DNA from: Deltaproteobacteria bacterium
GTDB lineage: Bacteria; Desulfobacterota; Desulfobacteria; Desulfobacterales; Desulfatirhabdiaceae
Reading direction: 5' to 3'
Assembly (NCBI GenBank): GCA_016219185.1
Contig: JACRBZ010000082.1
Coordinates: 1 to 57,189 of the forward strand
Length of the DNA: 57,189 bases
The notes under the pieces: generated by a model
Seen by the model: only the letters and a program-made list of their open reading frames with translations
Database searches by the model: none
Told to the model about the DNA's origin: nothing
Shown: in pieces, positions 1-8,305 of the stretch
How the letters are laid out: each line of letters starts with the position of its first letter
Position numbering within the stretch: position 1 is the first letter of the stretch
Made by a program: the position numbers and the translations under genes

Positions 1-1
1 G

Positions 2-1216
2 TGGATGATGGCCCGCTACAGCCATTCGTTTTATATCTGCCGCTCGATTTATATCATCAACGCCCTTTTGGGGGCGATCGGCGCCAAGGGCGGGCTTCCC
101 CTGGCCAACAAACCCGCGGACGTGGGTAAAACGGGACTCAAAGCCCTGGCCGATCTCTATCCCAAGCCTTCGGAAAAGCGCGCGGACGGTGCGGGGTGGC
201 GATATCCGCATATTGCGGAAGGCGCGGGCCTTGCGCATCTGATGTATCGGGCCATGGACAGCGACGACCCGTATCCGGTCAAGGCGTATATCGCCTATCG
301 CCATGATCCGCTGATGGGTTTTCCGGAACCCGAACGGTTAAAGCGGATATTTTCGAAACTGGATCTTCTCGTGTCCGTTACCTTCAGTTGGTCGGATACG
401 GCCTGGTTTTCGGATGTCGTGCTGCCCCTGTCGCCGTATCTGGAAAGAGAAAGCATTCTTGCCTGCAAAAACGGATTAAAACCGCATTTCTTTGTCAGGA
501 ACCGGGCCGTCGAGCCCCGATACGACACGAAAGCCGATTGGGAGATCATTGCAGGGCTTGCCAGGCGTCTGGGGCTGGATGCCCTGGCTTTTTCGTCCAT
601 TGAAGAGATCTGGAACTATCAGTTGCAGCCGACCAGCGTTACGATTGAGGATTTTAAGGCAACCGGTGCCGTGCAACTGGCCTCATCGCCCAAATACCGG
701 GCCATGGAAGAGCTCAAATTCAAAACCCCGAGCGGAAAGCTGGAAATCATTTCGGAAAAACTTGAAAAACAAGGCCTGCCATCGCTTCTTCCCTATACAT
801 CCCCGCCCCGTCCGCCCGAAGGACAGTTCCGGATGACATTCGGCAGATGCGCCCTGCACACCCAGGGGCATACGGTCAACAATCCCCTGCTTTTCGAGCA
901 GATGCCGGAAAACGTGCTCTGGATCAACACGAATTCCGCAAAATCCCTGGGAATATCGGATGGCGGCACGGTGGTGGTCAGTCAGGACGGATATTCGGAA
1001 ACCATCCGGGCCAAGGTCACGGATTTTATCCATCCGGATGCCATATTCGTGGTTCACGGTTTCGGCCATACCCTGCCGGTGGAAAGCCGGGCCATGGGCC
1101 GGGGCCTTGCGGACAATAAATTCATGAAAGGCGGACTCGATCTCTGGGACCCTGCCGGTGGCGGCATTGCATTCCAGGAACATTTTGTAGCCGTAGCCCC
1201 TGCGAACAAAATCTGA
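2..1216 (+). CDS. Molybdopterin oxidoreductase, C-terminal part (cut by window edge)
   Basis: The frame is open to the left edge, so only the last ~404 residues are present and the true start lies outside. It belongs to the DMSO-reductase superfamily (Mo- or W-bisPGD enzymes). What is seen: the catalytic-domain stretch 'DVVLPLSPYLERES' (about residues 136-149 of the visible part), typical of the 'LP...ES' segment of formate dehydrogenase, thiosulfate and polysulfide reductases, and a molybdopterin-dinucleotide-binding domain from about 275 to the end ('HTQGHTVNNP', 'FGHTLPV'). The residue that coordinates the metal (Cys, Sec or Ser) and the N-terminal [4Fe-4S] motif are off the window, so the substrate cannot be assigned. 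The next genes (ferredoxin, flavoprotein, HoxU-like subunit) suggest a soluble NAD(P)-linked complex rather than a membrane reductase: no membrane subunit is seen. A 183-bp gap separates it from the ferredoxin gene. Confidence 0.85.
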   Translation, partial: WMMARYSHSFYICRSIYIINALLGAIGAKGGLPLANKPADVGKTGLKALADLYPKPSEKRADGAGWRYPHIAEGAGLAHLMYRAMDSDDPYPVKAYIAYRHDPLMGFPEPERLKRIFSKLDLLVSVTFSWSDTAWFSDVVLPLSPYLERESILACKNGLKPHFFVRNRAVEPRYDTKADWEIIAGLARRLGLDALAFSSIEEIWNYQLQPTSVTIEDFKATGAVQLASSPKYRAMEELKFKTPSGKLEIISEKLEKQGLPSLLPYTSPPRPPEGQFRMTFGRCALHTQGHTVNNPLLFEQMPENVLWINTNSAKSLGISDGGTVVVSQDGYSETIRAKVTDFIHPDAIFVVHGFGHTLPVESRAMGRGLADNKFMKGGLDLWDPAGGGIAFQEHFVAVAPANKI

Positions 1217-1399
1217 TGGCTGTCAGGCAGAAAATTATTCTCCGCGATACCGCCTTGATCCATAAAAGCATCTTCCATTGTGTAACGGCAAAGGATTATT
1301 TCGCATTGGGCAGCGTTCCCGGTAAGCCTCATAAATATTTTACTTCGTGCAAATTGAAGCCAAATACAACCGTTTATTGTTTTCTTAGGGAGAAGGTTA

Positions 1400-1903
1400 A
1401 TGAGCAAATATTACTTGTTTCAGGACAAAAAGAAATGCATTGGCTGCCATAGCTGCGAGGTACAGTGTAAAAGCAACAAAACACTGCCAGCCGGCCCCCA
1501 ACTCTGTCAGATCATGACCATCGGCCCCAGATTTGTCGGGGGCCTTCCTAGGGCATCCTATGTATTTATGCCCTGCTTTCACTGCGAAAACCCCTGGTGC
1601 GTGGCAGCCTGTCCGACTGGCGCCATGCAGAAACGGCCCAAGGACGGCATTGTTTTTGTGGATCATTCCTTGTGCGTGGGTTGCAAAACCTGTATCACGG
1701 CCTGTCCGTGGGGATCGCCGCAGTGGAACCCTGAAATCGGCAAGGTCGTCAAGTGCGATTACTGCATGGACCGCATCGATAAAGGGCTGAAACCGGCCTG
1801 CGTTACGGTATGCACCACGCATTGCCTGGAATTCGGACCTGCGGAATCCATGGGGCAGATCCGGCGGGAACGTTATGCGGCGATTGTCGCTGCAATGGAA
1901 TAA
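1400..1903 (+). CDS. Four-[4Fe-4S] ferredoxin subunit (DmsB/PhsB/HycB type)
   Basis: A 167-residue electron-transfer subunit of the family that partners molybdopterin enzymes. Cysteine motifs in order: 'CIGCHSCEVQC' near residue 13, 'CFHCENPWCVAACP' near 55, 'CVGCKTCITACP' near 92, and 'CDYCMDRI' with 'CVTVCTTHC' near 117-140. This is the sixteen-cysteine pattern that binds four clusters. No signal peptide is seen, so it is presumed cytoplasmic. The start is set by GGAGAAGG just upstream of the ATG. It lies downstream of the molybdoenzyme and 11 bp before the flavoprotein start, so the three are probably co-transcribed. A damaged copy of its C-terminal two thirds occurs at 5684-5993. Inference: it carries electrons between the molybdenum centre and the flavoprotein. 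Confidence 0.9.
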   Translation: MSKYYLFQDKKKCIGCHSCEVQCKSNKTLPAGPQLCQIMTIGPRFVGGLPRASYVFMPCFHCENPWCVAACPTGAMQKRPKDGIVFVDHSLCVGCKTCITACPWGSPQWNPEIGKVVKCDYCMDRIDKGLKPACVTVCTTHCLEFGPAESMGQIRRERYAAIVAAME

Positions 1904-1914
1904 TGAGAGGAAAA

Positions 1915-4071
1915 ATGCCTGATAATGGTTGTCCGGTGAATGCCGCCATTTCCGACCTGGATCACATCGTTCATTCCGGAACCCTGAAATATCCCAAAAG
2001 CCGGCGAAGGACCGAGGAGATTCTGGCCCTGATGCAGGATATTGCCTGGGGCAGGGCCGGGAAGGACCACCTGCCTTCCCTGAAAATTCTGATCGATGAG
2101 TTGGGGAACGAAGGCCCGGATGGAATCTGCAAAACAGTAAGCGCCTTGATCAGCAGAACCCTGACCGAGCACCACGAAGTGTTTGTCAGCCATGTGGAAA
2201 CCCATAACTGCGCCACGGGAGACTGCGTCAAGCTGGCGCCCGCGCCCTGCCAGATGACCTGCCCGGCCGGACTCGACATTCCCACCTACGTCACGCTGAT
2301 CGGCATGGGCCGGGATGCTGAGGCCATCAATGTCATTCGGCAGGACAATCCTTTTCCCTGGGTGTGCGGCCTGATCTGCACCCGGCCCTGCGAACTCATG
2401 TGCGTCCGGGGCCGGATCGACGAGCCGGTTTCCATCAAGTTTTTAAAGGCCTTTGCTGCCGAAAGGGCCATGTCCGATAGGCTGTACCTGAATCCGGAGA
2501 AGGATCCGGACAAGGGTCAGAAAGTCTGCATCATCGGCGCCGGTCCCGGGGGCATGAGCGCCGCCTATTACCTGGCCCTCAGGGGATACGGCGTCACCGT
2601 CATCGAAGCCCTGCCCGTGGCAGGCGGCATGATGATGATCGGCATTCCCCGGTACCGGCTGCCCCGCGAGGTGATTGACCGGGAAGTGGCCATGCTGGAA
2701 GACCTGGGCGTTGAATTCCGGTTCAGCACCGAATTCGGAAAAGATGTCACGCTCGAAGCACTAAAAGCCGAGGGCGTTGAGGCCTTCTTTTTTGCCATCG
2801 GCGCACATAAATCCTTTCATCTGAATATCCCCGGAGAAAAGAACTATCCTCAGGTCCTTCAGGCCATTGATGTGCTGAAACGGGTGGCTCTGGGAGAGCG
2901 GAAAATTCCCGGAAAAAAAGTCGTGGTCATCGGCGGCGGAAATGTGGCCATCGATGCTGCCAGAACCTGTCTGAGGCTGGGGTGCGACCAGGTGACCCTG
3001 GCCTATCGCCGGACCCGCGCTGAAATGCCGGCAGATATCGAGGAAGTGGAGCAGGCAGAGGAAGAGGGAATCCACATCTCATTTCTGACCATACCGGCGG
3101 AGATTCTTGGGAAAAACAACAGGGTGATTGCCCTTCGTTGTATTCGGGCAGAGATGGTCAGCCAGGAAGGCAGCAACCGGAATTATCCGGTTCCGATTGC
3201 GGGCAGCGATTACCTGATCGAAACCGATGCGGTGATTTCCGCCATCGGTCAGCAGGTGGACCAGGACTGCCTGGCATCGCTCCCCGGGCTGAAATGGACC
3301 CGAAGAAATACCCTGGATGCCAGCAAGGTCAGCATGGAAACCGCCATATCCGGAATCTTTGCAGCCGGCGACGCGGTGACGGGACCTGCAACCGTGATCG
3401 AGGCCATCGGCGGCGGCAAACGGGCGGCCGATGCCATTGACCGGTATTTATCGGGCATTCCTCAGCCCCTGATGCCGTCAGTTCCGGTCAGAAGGGGGAG
3501 ACTCGACTGGCTGGAAGTTCCGGCCAGCACCAAAATGGTTTTAAGGCGTCCCCACATGCCCTTACTGGGCATCGACCGAAGGCGAACCACGTTTCAGCAG
3601 GTTGAACTCGGGTATTCAGAAAACATGGTCCGTGAAGAAGCCAGGAGGTGTCTGCGGTGCGATGTCTGCCTGCGGTGCGGGCGCTGCGTGGAAATCTGCC
3701 GGGACAAAATGGGAATCGAAGCCTTAAAAATGGGCTATATCCATTTCGATCATCCGGGTCCAACGGATTTTAGAATCACCGAGGAACGCTGCATTCTCTG
3801 CGGCGCCTGCGCCGCCAACTGCCCCACAAAAGCCATGCGAATCGAAGATCGGAAGGGAGAAAGAATCCTCTCCCTTTGTGGAACCATATTAAACCGCCAG
3901 AAATTGACTTGCTGCGAAAGCTGCGGGGCAATCATGGGGCCTGCCAGGTATCTGGAATATGTTCGAAACAAAACCCGGTCCGTCATTCCCTTTTCCGACA
4001 TACGCCCGATATGCGACGACTGTGCCCGGAAATCGTCGGCAGGTTACATCGACGAGATAACGCCGGTATAA
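1915..4071 (+). CDS. NADP(H)-type FAD oxidoreductase fused to NuoF-like and ferredoxin domains
   Basis: 718 residues, cytoplasmic. Order of domains: about 20-105 resembles the C-terminal helical/iron-sulfur region of NuoF/HoxF ('HNCATGDC'); about 108-175 is the Fer4_20 cysteine domain of GltD/PreT ('CQMTCPAG', 'CTRPCELMCVRG'); FAD-binding 'GAGPGGMSAAYYLALRG' near 208; NAD(P)-binding 'GGGNVAIDAARTCLRLG' near 340 followed by 'YRRTRAEMPA', a pairing usual for NADPH in the GltD family; FAD 'GDAVTGPATVIEAIGGGK' near 485; two [4Fe-4S] motifs 'CLRCGRCVEIC' and 'CILCGACAANCP' near 585-640; and a C-terminal Cys-pair region ('CCESCG', 'CDDCARK'). The ATG at 1915 is preferred over the one at 1903 because GAGAGG precedes it and only this start is conserved in the damaged copy at 6005. 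Inference: the pyridine-nucleotide module of the molybdoenzyme complex. Confidence 0.88.
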   Translation: MPDNGCPVNAAISDLDHIVHSGTLKYPKSRRRTEEILALMQDIAWGRAGKDHLPSLKILIDELGNEGPDGICKTVSALISRTLTEHHEVFVSHVETHNCATGDCVKLAPAPCQMTCPAGLDIPTYVTLIGMGRDAEAINVIRQDNPFPWVCGLICTRPCELMCVRGRIDEPVSIKFLKAFAAERAMSDRLYLNPEKDPDKGQKVCIIGAGPGGMSAAYYLALRGYGVTVIEALPVAGGMMMIGIPRYRLPREVIDREVAMLEDLGVEFRFSTEFGKDVTLEALKAEGVEAFFFAIGAHKSFHLNIPGEKNYPQVLQAIDVLKRVALGERKIPGKKVVVIGGGNVAIDAARTCLRLGCDQVTLAYRRTRAEMPADIEEVEQAEEEGIHISFLTIPAEILGKNNRVIALRCIRAEMVSQEGSNRNYPVPIAGSDYLIETDAVISAIGQQVDQDCLASLPGLKWTRRNTLDASKVSMETAISGIFAAGDAVTGPATVIEAIGGGKRAADAIDRYLSGIPQPLMPSVPVRRGRLDWLEVPASTKMVLRRPHMPLLGIDRRRTTFQQVELGYSENMVREEARRCLRCDVCLRCGRCVEICRDKMGIEALKMGYIHFDHPGPTDFRITEERCILCGACAANCPTKAMRIEDRKGERILSLCGTILNRQKLTCCESCGAIMGPARYLEYVRNKTRSVIPFSDIRPICDDCARKSSAGYIDEITPV

Positions 4072-4075
4072 TGAC

Positions 4076-4137
4076 GACCGAAGACCGAAGGATTCTTGAA
4101 TCATCCTTCAGTCTTCGGTCTTAACACCTGTTTTTTT
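4076..4137 (+). terminator. Strong hairpin with late T-run after the flavoprotein gene
   Basis: Arms 4076-4093 and 4103-4120 pair over 18 bp with one C/T difference (a possible G-U pair), loop of nine bases, and a run of seven T at 4131-4137 ten bases beyond the stem. The hairpin starts five bases after the flavoprotein stop. The distance from stem to T-run is longer than ideal, so it may be an attenuator or mRNA-stabilising hairpin instead. Confidence 0.6.
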
Positions 4138-4139
4138 GA

Positions 4140-4775
4140 AGCGTCCTCAGACTGTTGACCCGAAGCACCCGTGTATTTGATCAGCAGGAGATCAATTTCA
4201 TGGCGGCCCTGGCCGTGCAATGTGGCATCGCCATCGAAAACGCCCGGATCTATGAAAAGCAGAACCGCCAACTGAATTATTTTAAGGCGGTTTATGAAAT
4301 CGGCAAAACGATCAACTGCACCCGGAAGCTGGATCAGATTTTGAACCTGATCCTAACGCGGCTGACGGAAGTCATGAATTTAAAAGCCTGTACCATCCGG
4401 CTGATTGAATCGACCCATGGCCGCCTGGAACTGAAAGCCGCCTTCGGCCTGAGCAAATCTTATCTGGAACGCGGTCCGCTCGATGACGAGTTGGCAACAT
4501 ATTATATCCTCAAGGGAGAGCCGGTCATGATTCCCGATGCCACCGTCGACCTGCATACGATCTATCACAAAGAAGCCGCCGCCGAAGGAGTCGGCAGTGT
4601 TCTGGCCGTTCCCATCACGGTTCAGGATGAGACCATTGGAATGATACGGCTGCTGACCTCGGAGGTTCGGTATTTCTCCCCTGCCGATATCAACTTCGCC
4701 ATGGCCGTAGCCGAACAGGGCGGAATTGCGATCCAGAACGCCATCAATTACCAGCCGGAAGCTGTAAAACAATAA
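4140..4775 (+). pseudogene. Truncated GAF-domain protein
   Basis: The frame opens immediately after a stop at 4137-4139 and has no ATG with a ribosome site; a TTG at 4155 is the only early alternative start. The first ~35 codons ('VFDQQEINFMAALAVQCGI') match the very end of a GAF domain, with the rest of that domain missing. A complete GAF domain follows, ending in the equivalent text 'YFSPADINFAMAVAEQGG' near the C-terminus. The two ends are recognisably related, so the gene originally had at least two GAF domains in tandem and lost its 5' part. GAF domains bind small molecules or redox cofactors in signalling proteins; ligand unknown here. It sits between two subunits of the redox module, just behind a strong hairpin, which suggests insertion or rearrangement. 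It might still make a one-domain protein. Confidence 0.65.
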
Positions 4776-4814
4776 ACACCAAACCGTCAAATTTCTTACC
4801 CGAGGAAACTGTAA

Positions 4815-5567
4815 ATGGTCACGATCGTCATCGATGGAAAAGATTTCATGGTTGAAGAAGGGCTTTCCTTGCTGAAAGTCCTTCGGAGCAATGGCAAAGA
4901 CATTCCCTCATTGTGTTACCATCCGGCGTTGAAAACGCCCATTGGTGCCTGTAAGCTCTGTGCCGTTGAAACCCGGATAAAGGATAAATCGTCGAAAGTT
5001 GCTCTTTCCTGTGCAGTCAAAACCGGTGAGGGGCTTCAGGTGGAAACAGCCACAGAGGCAGTCCGCCTGGCGCGCAGTAAAGCCATTCAGCAGTTGCTGG
5101 TTTTTGCGCCGCAGTCTGGGACTCTGCTTAACCTGGCGGATTCCTATGGCATTGAAACTTCTTTCCAGCCGGATGGGTGTATCCGGTGTTTTCTTTGTGA
5201 AAGGGTATGCCGGGAAATCGTTGGGGCCGATGCACTGAAAACAGTCAAAAGGGAGGGCCGGAAATTCATTGTACCGGTTGAAGGCGCCTGCATCGGCTGC
5301 GGAACCTGCGCCAATATCTGTCCGACCCAGGCCATTCACATCGAAGACAAAGAAGCCGTTCGAACCATTTCGATTCGGGATGAAATCATCGGAATTCATC
5401 CCCTGGAGCGGTGTGAAGGCTGCGGTAAGCGGTTTGCGACGCCAAAATTTCTGGAATACATCCATCACAGAACCCTGCACCATCCGGATGTCAAGGAACA
5501 TCACCAGTACTGTCCGTCCTGCGCCAAATTATTCTTCAAGGGCAAGCAGCCCATGCCCTCCAGATGA
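4815..5567 (+). CDS. HoxU/NuoG-like [2Fe-2S]/2x[4Fe-4S] subunit
   Basis: 250 residues. N-terminal plant-type [2Fe-2S] domain (about 1-75, cysteines in 'SLCYHP', 'GACKLCAVE' and 'LSCAV'), then two [4Fe-4S] motifs 'CIRCFLCERVC' near 120 and 'CIGCGTCANICP' near 160. In NuoG, HndD and HoxU a His-Cys3 cluster segment normally lies between these; here that stretch (about 80-115) carries no cysteines, so that cluster is missing. The C-terminus has a Cys-pair region ('CEGCGKRFATPKFLEYI', 'CPSCAK') like the one closing the flavoprotein. GAGGAA lies about eight bases before the ATG. Known role of the family: electron wire between a flavin/NAD(P) module and a catalytic subunit. Inference: part of the same complex as the molybdoenzyme, although separated from it by the GAF remnant. 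Confidence 0.85.
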   Translation: MVTIVIDGKDFMVEEGLSLLKVLRSNGKDIPSLCYHPALKTPIGACKLCAVETRIKDKSSKVALSCAVKTGEGLQVETATEAVRLARSKAIQQLLVFAPQSGTLLNLADSYGIETSFQPDGCIRCFLCERVCREIVGADALKTVKREGRKFIVPVEGACIGCGTCANICPTQAIHIEDKEAVRTISIRDEIIGIHPLERCEGCGKRFATPKFLEYIHHRTLHHPDVKEHHQYCPSCAKLFFKGKQPMPSR

Positions 5568-5683
5568 AAACAGCAGCCGGGTCATCATCTTATGTTCAAA
5601 TCGTTGATGTCCGTGTCAAACAGGATATCATTCATTTCCCAGAATTTTCCCTTGGACTGTGCATGGCTGCCAACCCGGCATGA

Positions 5684-5993
5684 CTGGTGCGTAGCGGCCT
5701 GTCCGACCGGTGCCATGCAGAAGCGGGCACGGGACGGCATTGTTTTTGTGGATCATTCTTTGTGCGTGGGGTGTAAAACCTGTATCACGGCCTGTCCATG
5801 AGGAGCACCGCAGTGGAATCCGGAAATCGGCAAGGTCGTCAAGTGCGATTACTGCATGGACCGCATCGATAAAGGGCTGAAGCCGGCCTGTGTCACGATA
5901 TGCACCACGCATTGCCTGGAATTCGGACCTGCGGAATCCATGGGCCAGGTCCGGCGGGAACGTCATGCGGCGATTGTCGCCGCCATGGAATAA
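5684..5993 (+). pseudogene. Damaged second copy of the four-cluster ferredoxin gene
   Basis: Matches the ferredoxin gene from about 1594 to its stop at roughly nine bases in ten; the first third is missing and unrelated sequence precedes it. One in-frame nonsense codon (TGA at 5799-5801) stands where the intact copy has TGG (Trp in 'CPWG'). The frame is otherwise open to TAA at 5991-5993, with the remaining cysteine motifs kept. A selenocysteine reading is unlikely because the intact residue is Trp. The 116 bases before it (5568-5683) contain no recognisable gene. Confidence 0.85.
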
Positions 5994-6004
5994 AGAGAGG
6001 AACA

Positions 6005-6793
6005 ATGCCCGATAATGGTTGTCCGGTGAATGCCGCCATTTCCGACAGCGAGGCCATCGACGTGATCCGCAAAGACAATCCATTTCCCTGGGTATACGGC
6101 CTGGTCTGCACTCGGCCCTGCGAATTCATATGCGTCCGGGGCCGGATCGACGCGCCGGTTTCCATCAAGTTTTTAAAGGCCTTTGCCGCCGAAAGGGCCA
6201 TGTCCGAAAGGCTGTACCAAAATCCAGAGAAGGAACCGGACAAGGGATAGAAGGTCTGTGTCATCGGCGGCGGCAAACGGGCGGCCGATGACATTGACCG
6301 GAGGCGAACCACGTTTCAGCAGGTTGAACTCGGGTATTCGGAAGCCATGGTCCGTGAAGAAGCCAGAAGATGCCTGCGCTGTGATGTCTGCCTGCGGTGC
6401 GGGTGCTGCGTGGAAATCTGCCGTGACAAGATGGGAATCGATGCCTTGAAAATGGGCTATATCGATTTCGATCACCCCGGACCAACGGATTTCAGGATCA
6501 CCGAGGAGCGCTGCATTCTCTGCGGTGCCTGCGCCGCCAACTGTCCCACCCGGGCCATGAGAATCGAGGACCGAAAAGGGGAAAGAATTCTCTCGCTTTG
6601 CGGAACCATTTTAAACCGCCAGAAGCTGACCTGCTGCCAGAGCTGCGGCGCGGTCATGGGGCCTGACAGATATCTGGAGTACATCAAAAGCAAAACCCGA
6701 TCCATCATTCAGTTTGCCGGTATCCGCCCGATTTGCGACGCCTGCGCCCGGAAATCGTCAGCCGGCTGCATCGATGAGATAACGCCGGTATAG
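6005..6793 (+). pseudogene. Internally deleted second copy of the FAD oxidoreductase gene
   Basis: Begins with the same MPDNG start, behind GAGAGG, and ends with the same 'IDEITPV'. Aligned to 1915-4071 it lacks three internal blocks of 360, 873 and 135 bp (original about 1957-2316, 2536-3408, 3439-3573). All are multiples of three, so one frame runs through the whole 263 codons, broken only by TAG at 6248-6250 where the intact gene has CAG. What remains is half of the cysteine-rich Fer4_20 domain (one Cys changed to Tyr in 'WVYGLVC'), a sliver of the FAD end, both ferredoxin motifs and the terminal Cys-pair region. The Rossmann folds are lost, so it cannot be a flavoenzyme. The part after 6347 could still be translated as a 148-residue ferredoxin. 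Confidence 0.85.
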
Positions 6794-6817
6794 ATTCGTA
6801 ATGCGTGACCCGTTTTA

Positions 6818-6846
6818 TTGACATCTTCCGTATCATGGGATATTTC
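6818..6846 (+). promoter_or_regulatory. Candidate sigma-70-type promoter for the Hsp70-like gene
   Basis: TTGACA at 6818-6823 and TATTTC at 6841-6846 with 17 bases between. The -35 box is perfect, the -10 weak. It lies about 40 bases upstream of the start codon, just after the pseudogene end. Confidence 0.45.
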
Positions 6847-6883
6847 CTCATCATCCAAGTTTTTGTTGAGGAGATATATCATC

Positions 6884-8305
6884 ATGCAACAATATTTTTT
6901 CGGGATCGATTTCGGCACATCCACAACAGCTATTTCTCATACAAAAGATACCCCATCATCCGCCCCACAACTCATTGAAATTGAGAACAATAAAATAGTA
7001 GAAACCGTTCTGCGGGTCAGTCCTGATGCTAAGCAAGTCGAAATGATAGGTTCCGAAGCATGGGTCAATGCATACGATGCGCCAGAGAGAACCTTTTTCG
7101 AATTTAAAGAAAAGATCGGATCAGGGGAAAAATACCCTATTGATGGGCAGAGCTTGACTGCGGACGGAATTGGAAAACTATTCTTATCCCGCTTAAGAGA
7201 AAAAATTGAACAGACAATCTTTAACAAAAAAACATTATCGGAAATCGCCAGAGCCGATAAAGTTACCACTGTCATCGGCTTTCCGGCTGAATGGAAAGAA
7301 GTTCAGAAAAAGGCCACGCTTCAGATGGCAAGTGGAGCGGGTTTTCCAAATGTATTCGGATGTGATGAACCGTTAGGGGCCATTTATTTTCACTATTATC
7401 AAGGCGAGTTGGATCTGGATAAAGAGCAGTATGTTCTTGTATATGATTTTGGAGGTGGCGCCACCAATACGGCCATTGTTGCGATAAAGCCCGGAGTCGA
7501 TCCACGCGTACATTCCGTTGCCGTCGCCCCAAATTTAGGCGGTAAGCATTATGACGAACGAATCAGCGGGGATGTGGCAGGCGGGATATGTATGCAGACC
7601 GGTAACGCGTCTTTACTACAAGAGGATATTGTTCGTATCCGTCGTCACTGCCGTCAAATCAAGGAGCGCTTATCCCTGAATATCGAAAACCGAATGGACA
7701 GTGCCCAGGAGACAATTCAACCTTTAAAATGCAATAATTCTGATCATTTGATGACATTAAGCAAAGATAATTTTGAAAAAATGCATTCTGATTTACTAAG
7801 CGATTTTGCGGAACCCATCTGGCATGTCCTCGGGAAGGCGTCAATTCAAGCCAAAGAGATAAGCATGGTTATTGTCACGGGAGGATCAGGAAAATTCTAC
7901 TTTGTACCGGAAAAACTGAAGAAAATATTCCCTGATGCAACATTTTTACGAAGCATAAACCCCCAGGAATGTATCGCGAAGGGCCTGTCCCTATATGCCA
8001 AAATCAGAGCATGTGGTCGGGAAGGCGTGAAACCAAAAATCAAGTCTGAAACCAATCAGCTTATTCAAAAAGTTGCGAAACAAAAAAAATCAAGTATCGG
8101 TAAAAAAAGATTGAATCAGAACGTTCAAACCACCGCGGATGGTAAGGGTCAATCAAAACCCGGAATTAATCCCGTTGCTCATGAAGCTGCAAAGCAAAAA
8201 AAATCAGGCGTCGGCAACAACATATTAAAATCCCTTAAATGGATGATATTAACTGCATTATTTTTGTTGTTTGTTTTTGTGGTTTTGGGAATTTTCTGGA
8301 AATAA
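6884..8305 (+). CDS. Hsp70-like ATPase with C-terminal membrane anchor
   Basis: 473 residues. The actin/Hsp70 ATPase fold is shown by phosphate-1 'GIDFGTSTTAIS' (about 6-17), phosphate-2 'YDFGGGATNTAIV' (about 187-199) and the adenosine motif 'VIVTGGSGKFYFVP' (about 327-340). The usual peptide-binding beta domain of DnaK is absent. Instead a Lys/Gln-rich linker (about 385-445) contains two imperfect copies of 'AKQKKSxxG', and a single hydrophobic helix (about 450-471) ends the protein, so the ATPase should face the cytoplasm, tethered to the inner membrane. ATG at 6884 is chosen for GAGGAG ten bases upstream. The gene is visibly more A+T-rich than its neighbours and stands alone. The function is not established; a membrane-bound chaperone or assembly ATPase is a guess. 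Confidence 0.82.
   Translation: MQQYFFGIDFGTSTTAISHTKDTPSSAPQLIEIENNKIVETVLRVSPDAKQVEMIGSEAWVNAYDAPERTFFEFKEKIGSGEKYPIDGQSLTADGIGKLFLSRLREKIEQTIFNKKTLSEIARADKVTTVIGFPAEWKEVQKKATLQMASGAGFPNVFGCDEPLGAIYFHYYQGELDLDKEQYVLVYDFGGGATNTAIVAIKPGVDPRVHSVAVAPNLGGKHYDERISGDVAGGICMQTGNASLLQEDIVRIRRHCRQIKERLSLNIENRMDSAQETIQPLKCNNSDHLMTLSKDNFEKMHSDLLSDFAEPIWHVLGKASIQAKEISMVIVTGGSGKFYFVPEKLKKIFPDATFLRSINPQECIAKGLSLYAKIRACGREGVKPKIKSETNQLIQKVAKQKKSSIGKKRLNQNVQTTADGKGQSKPGINPVAHEAAKQKKSGVGNNILKSLKWMILTALFLLFVFVVLGIFWK

Noticed and set aside
1216..1452. Plus-strand frame between the molybdoenzyme and ferredoxin genes
   Set aside because: No ribosome site; it overlaps the start of the ferredoxin gene and has no family-like text.
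5799..5801. TGA in the ferredoxin copy as selenocysteine
   Set aside because: The intact copy has Trp (TGG) here, not Cys, and the copy is truncated; no hairpin resembling a SECIS element was noticed just after it.
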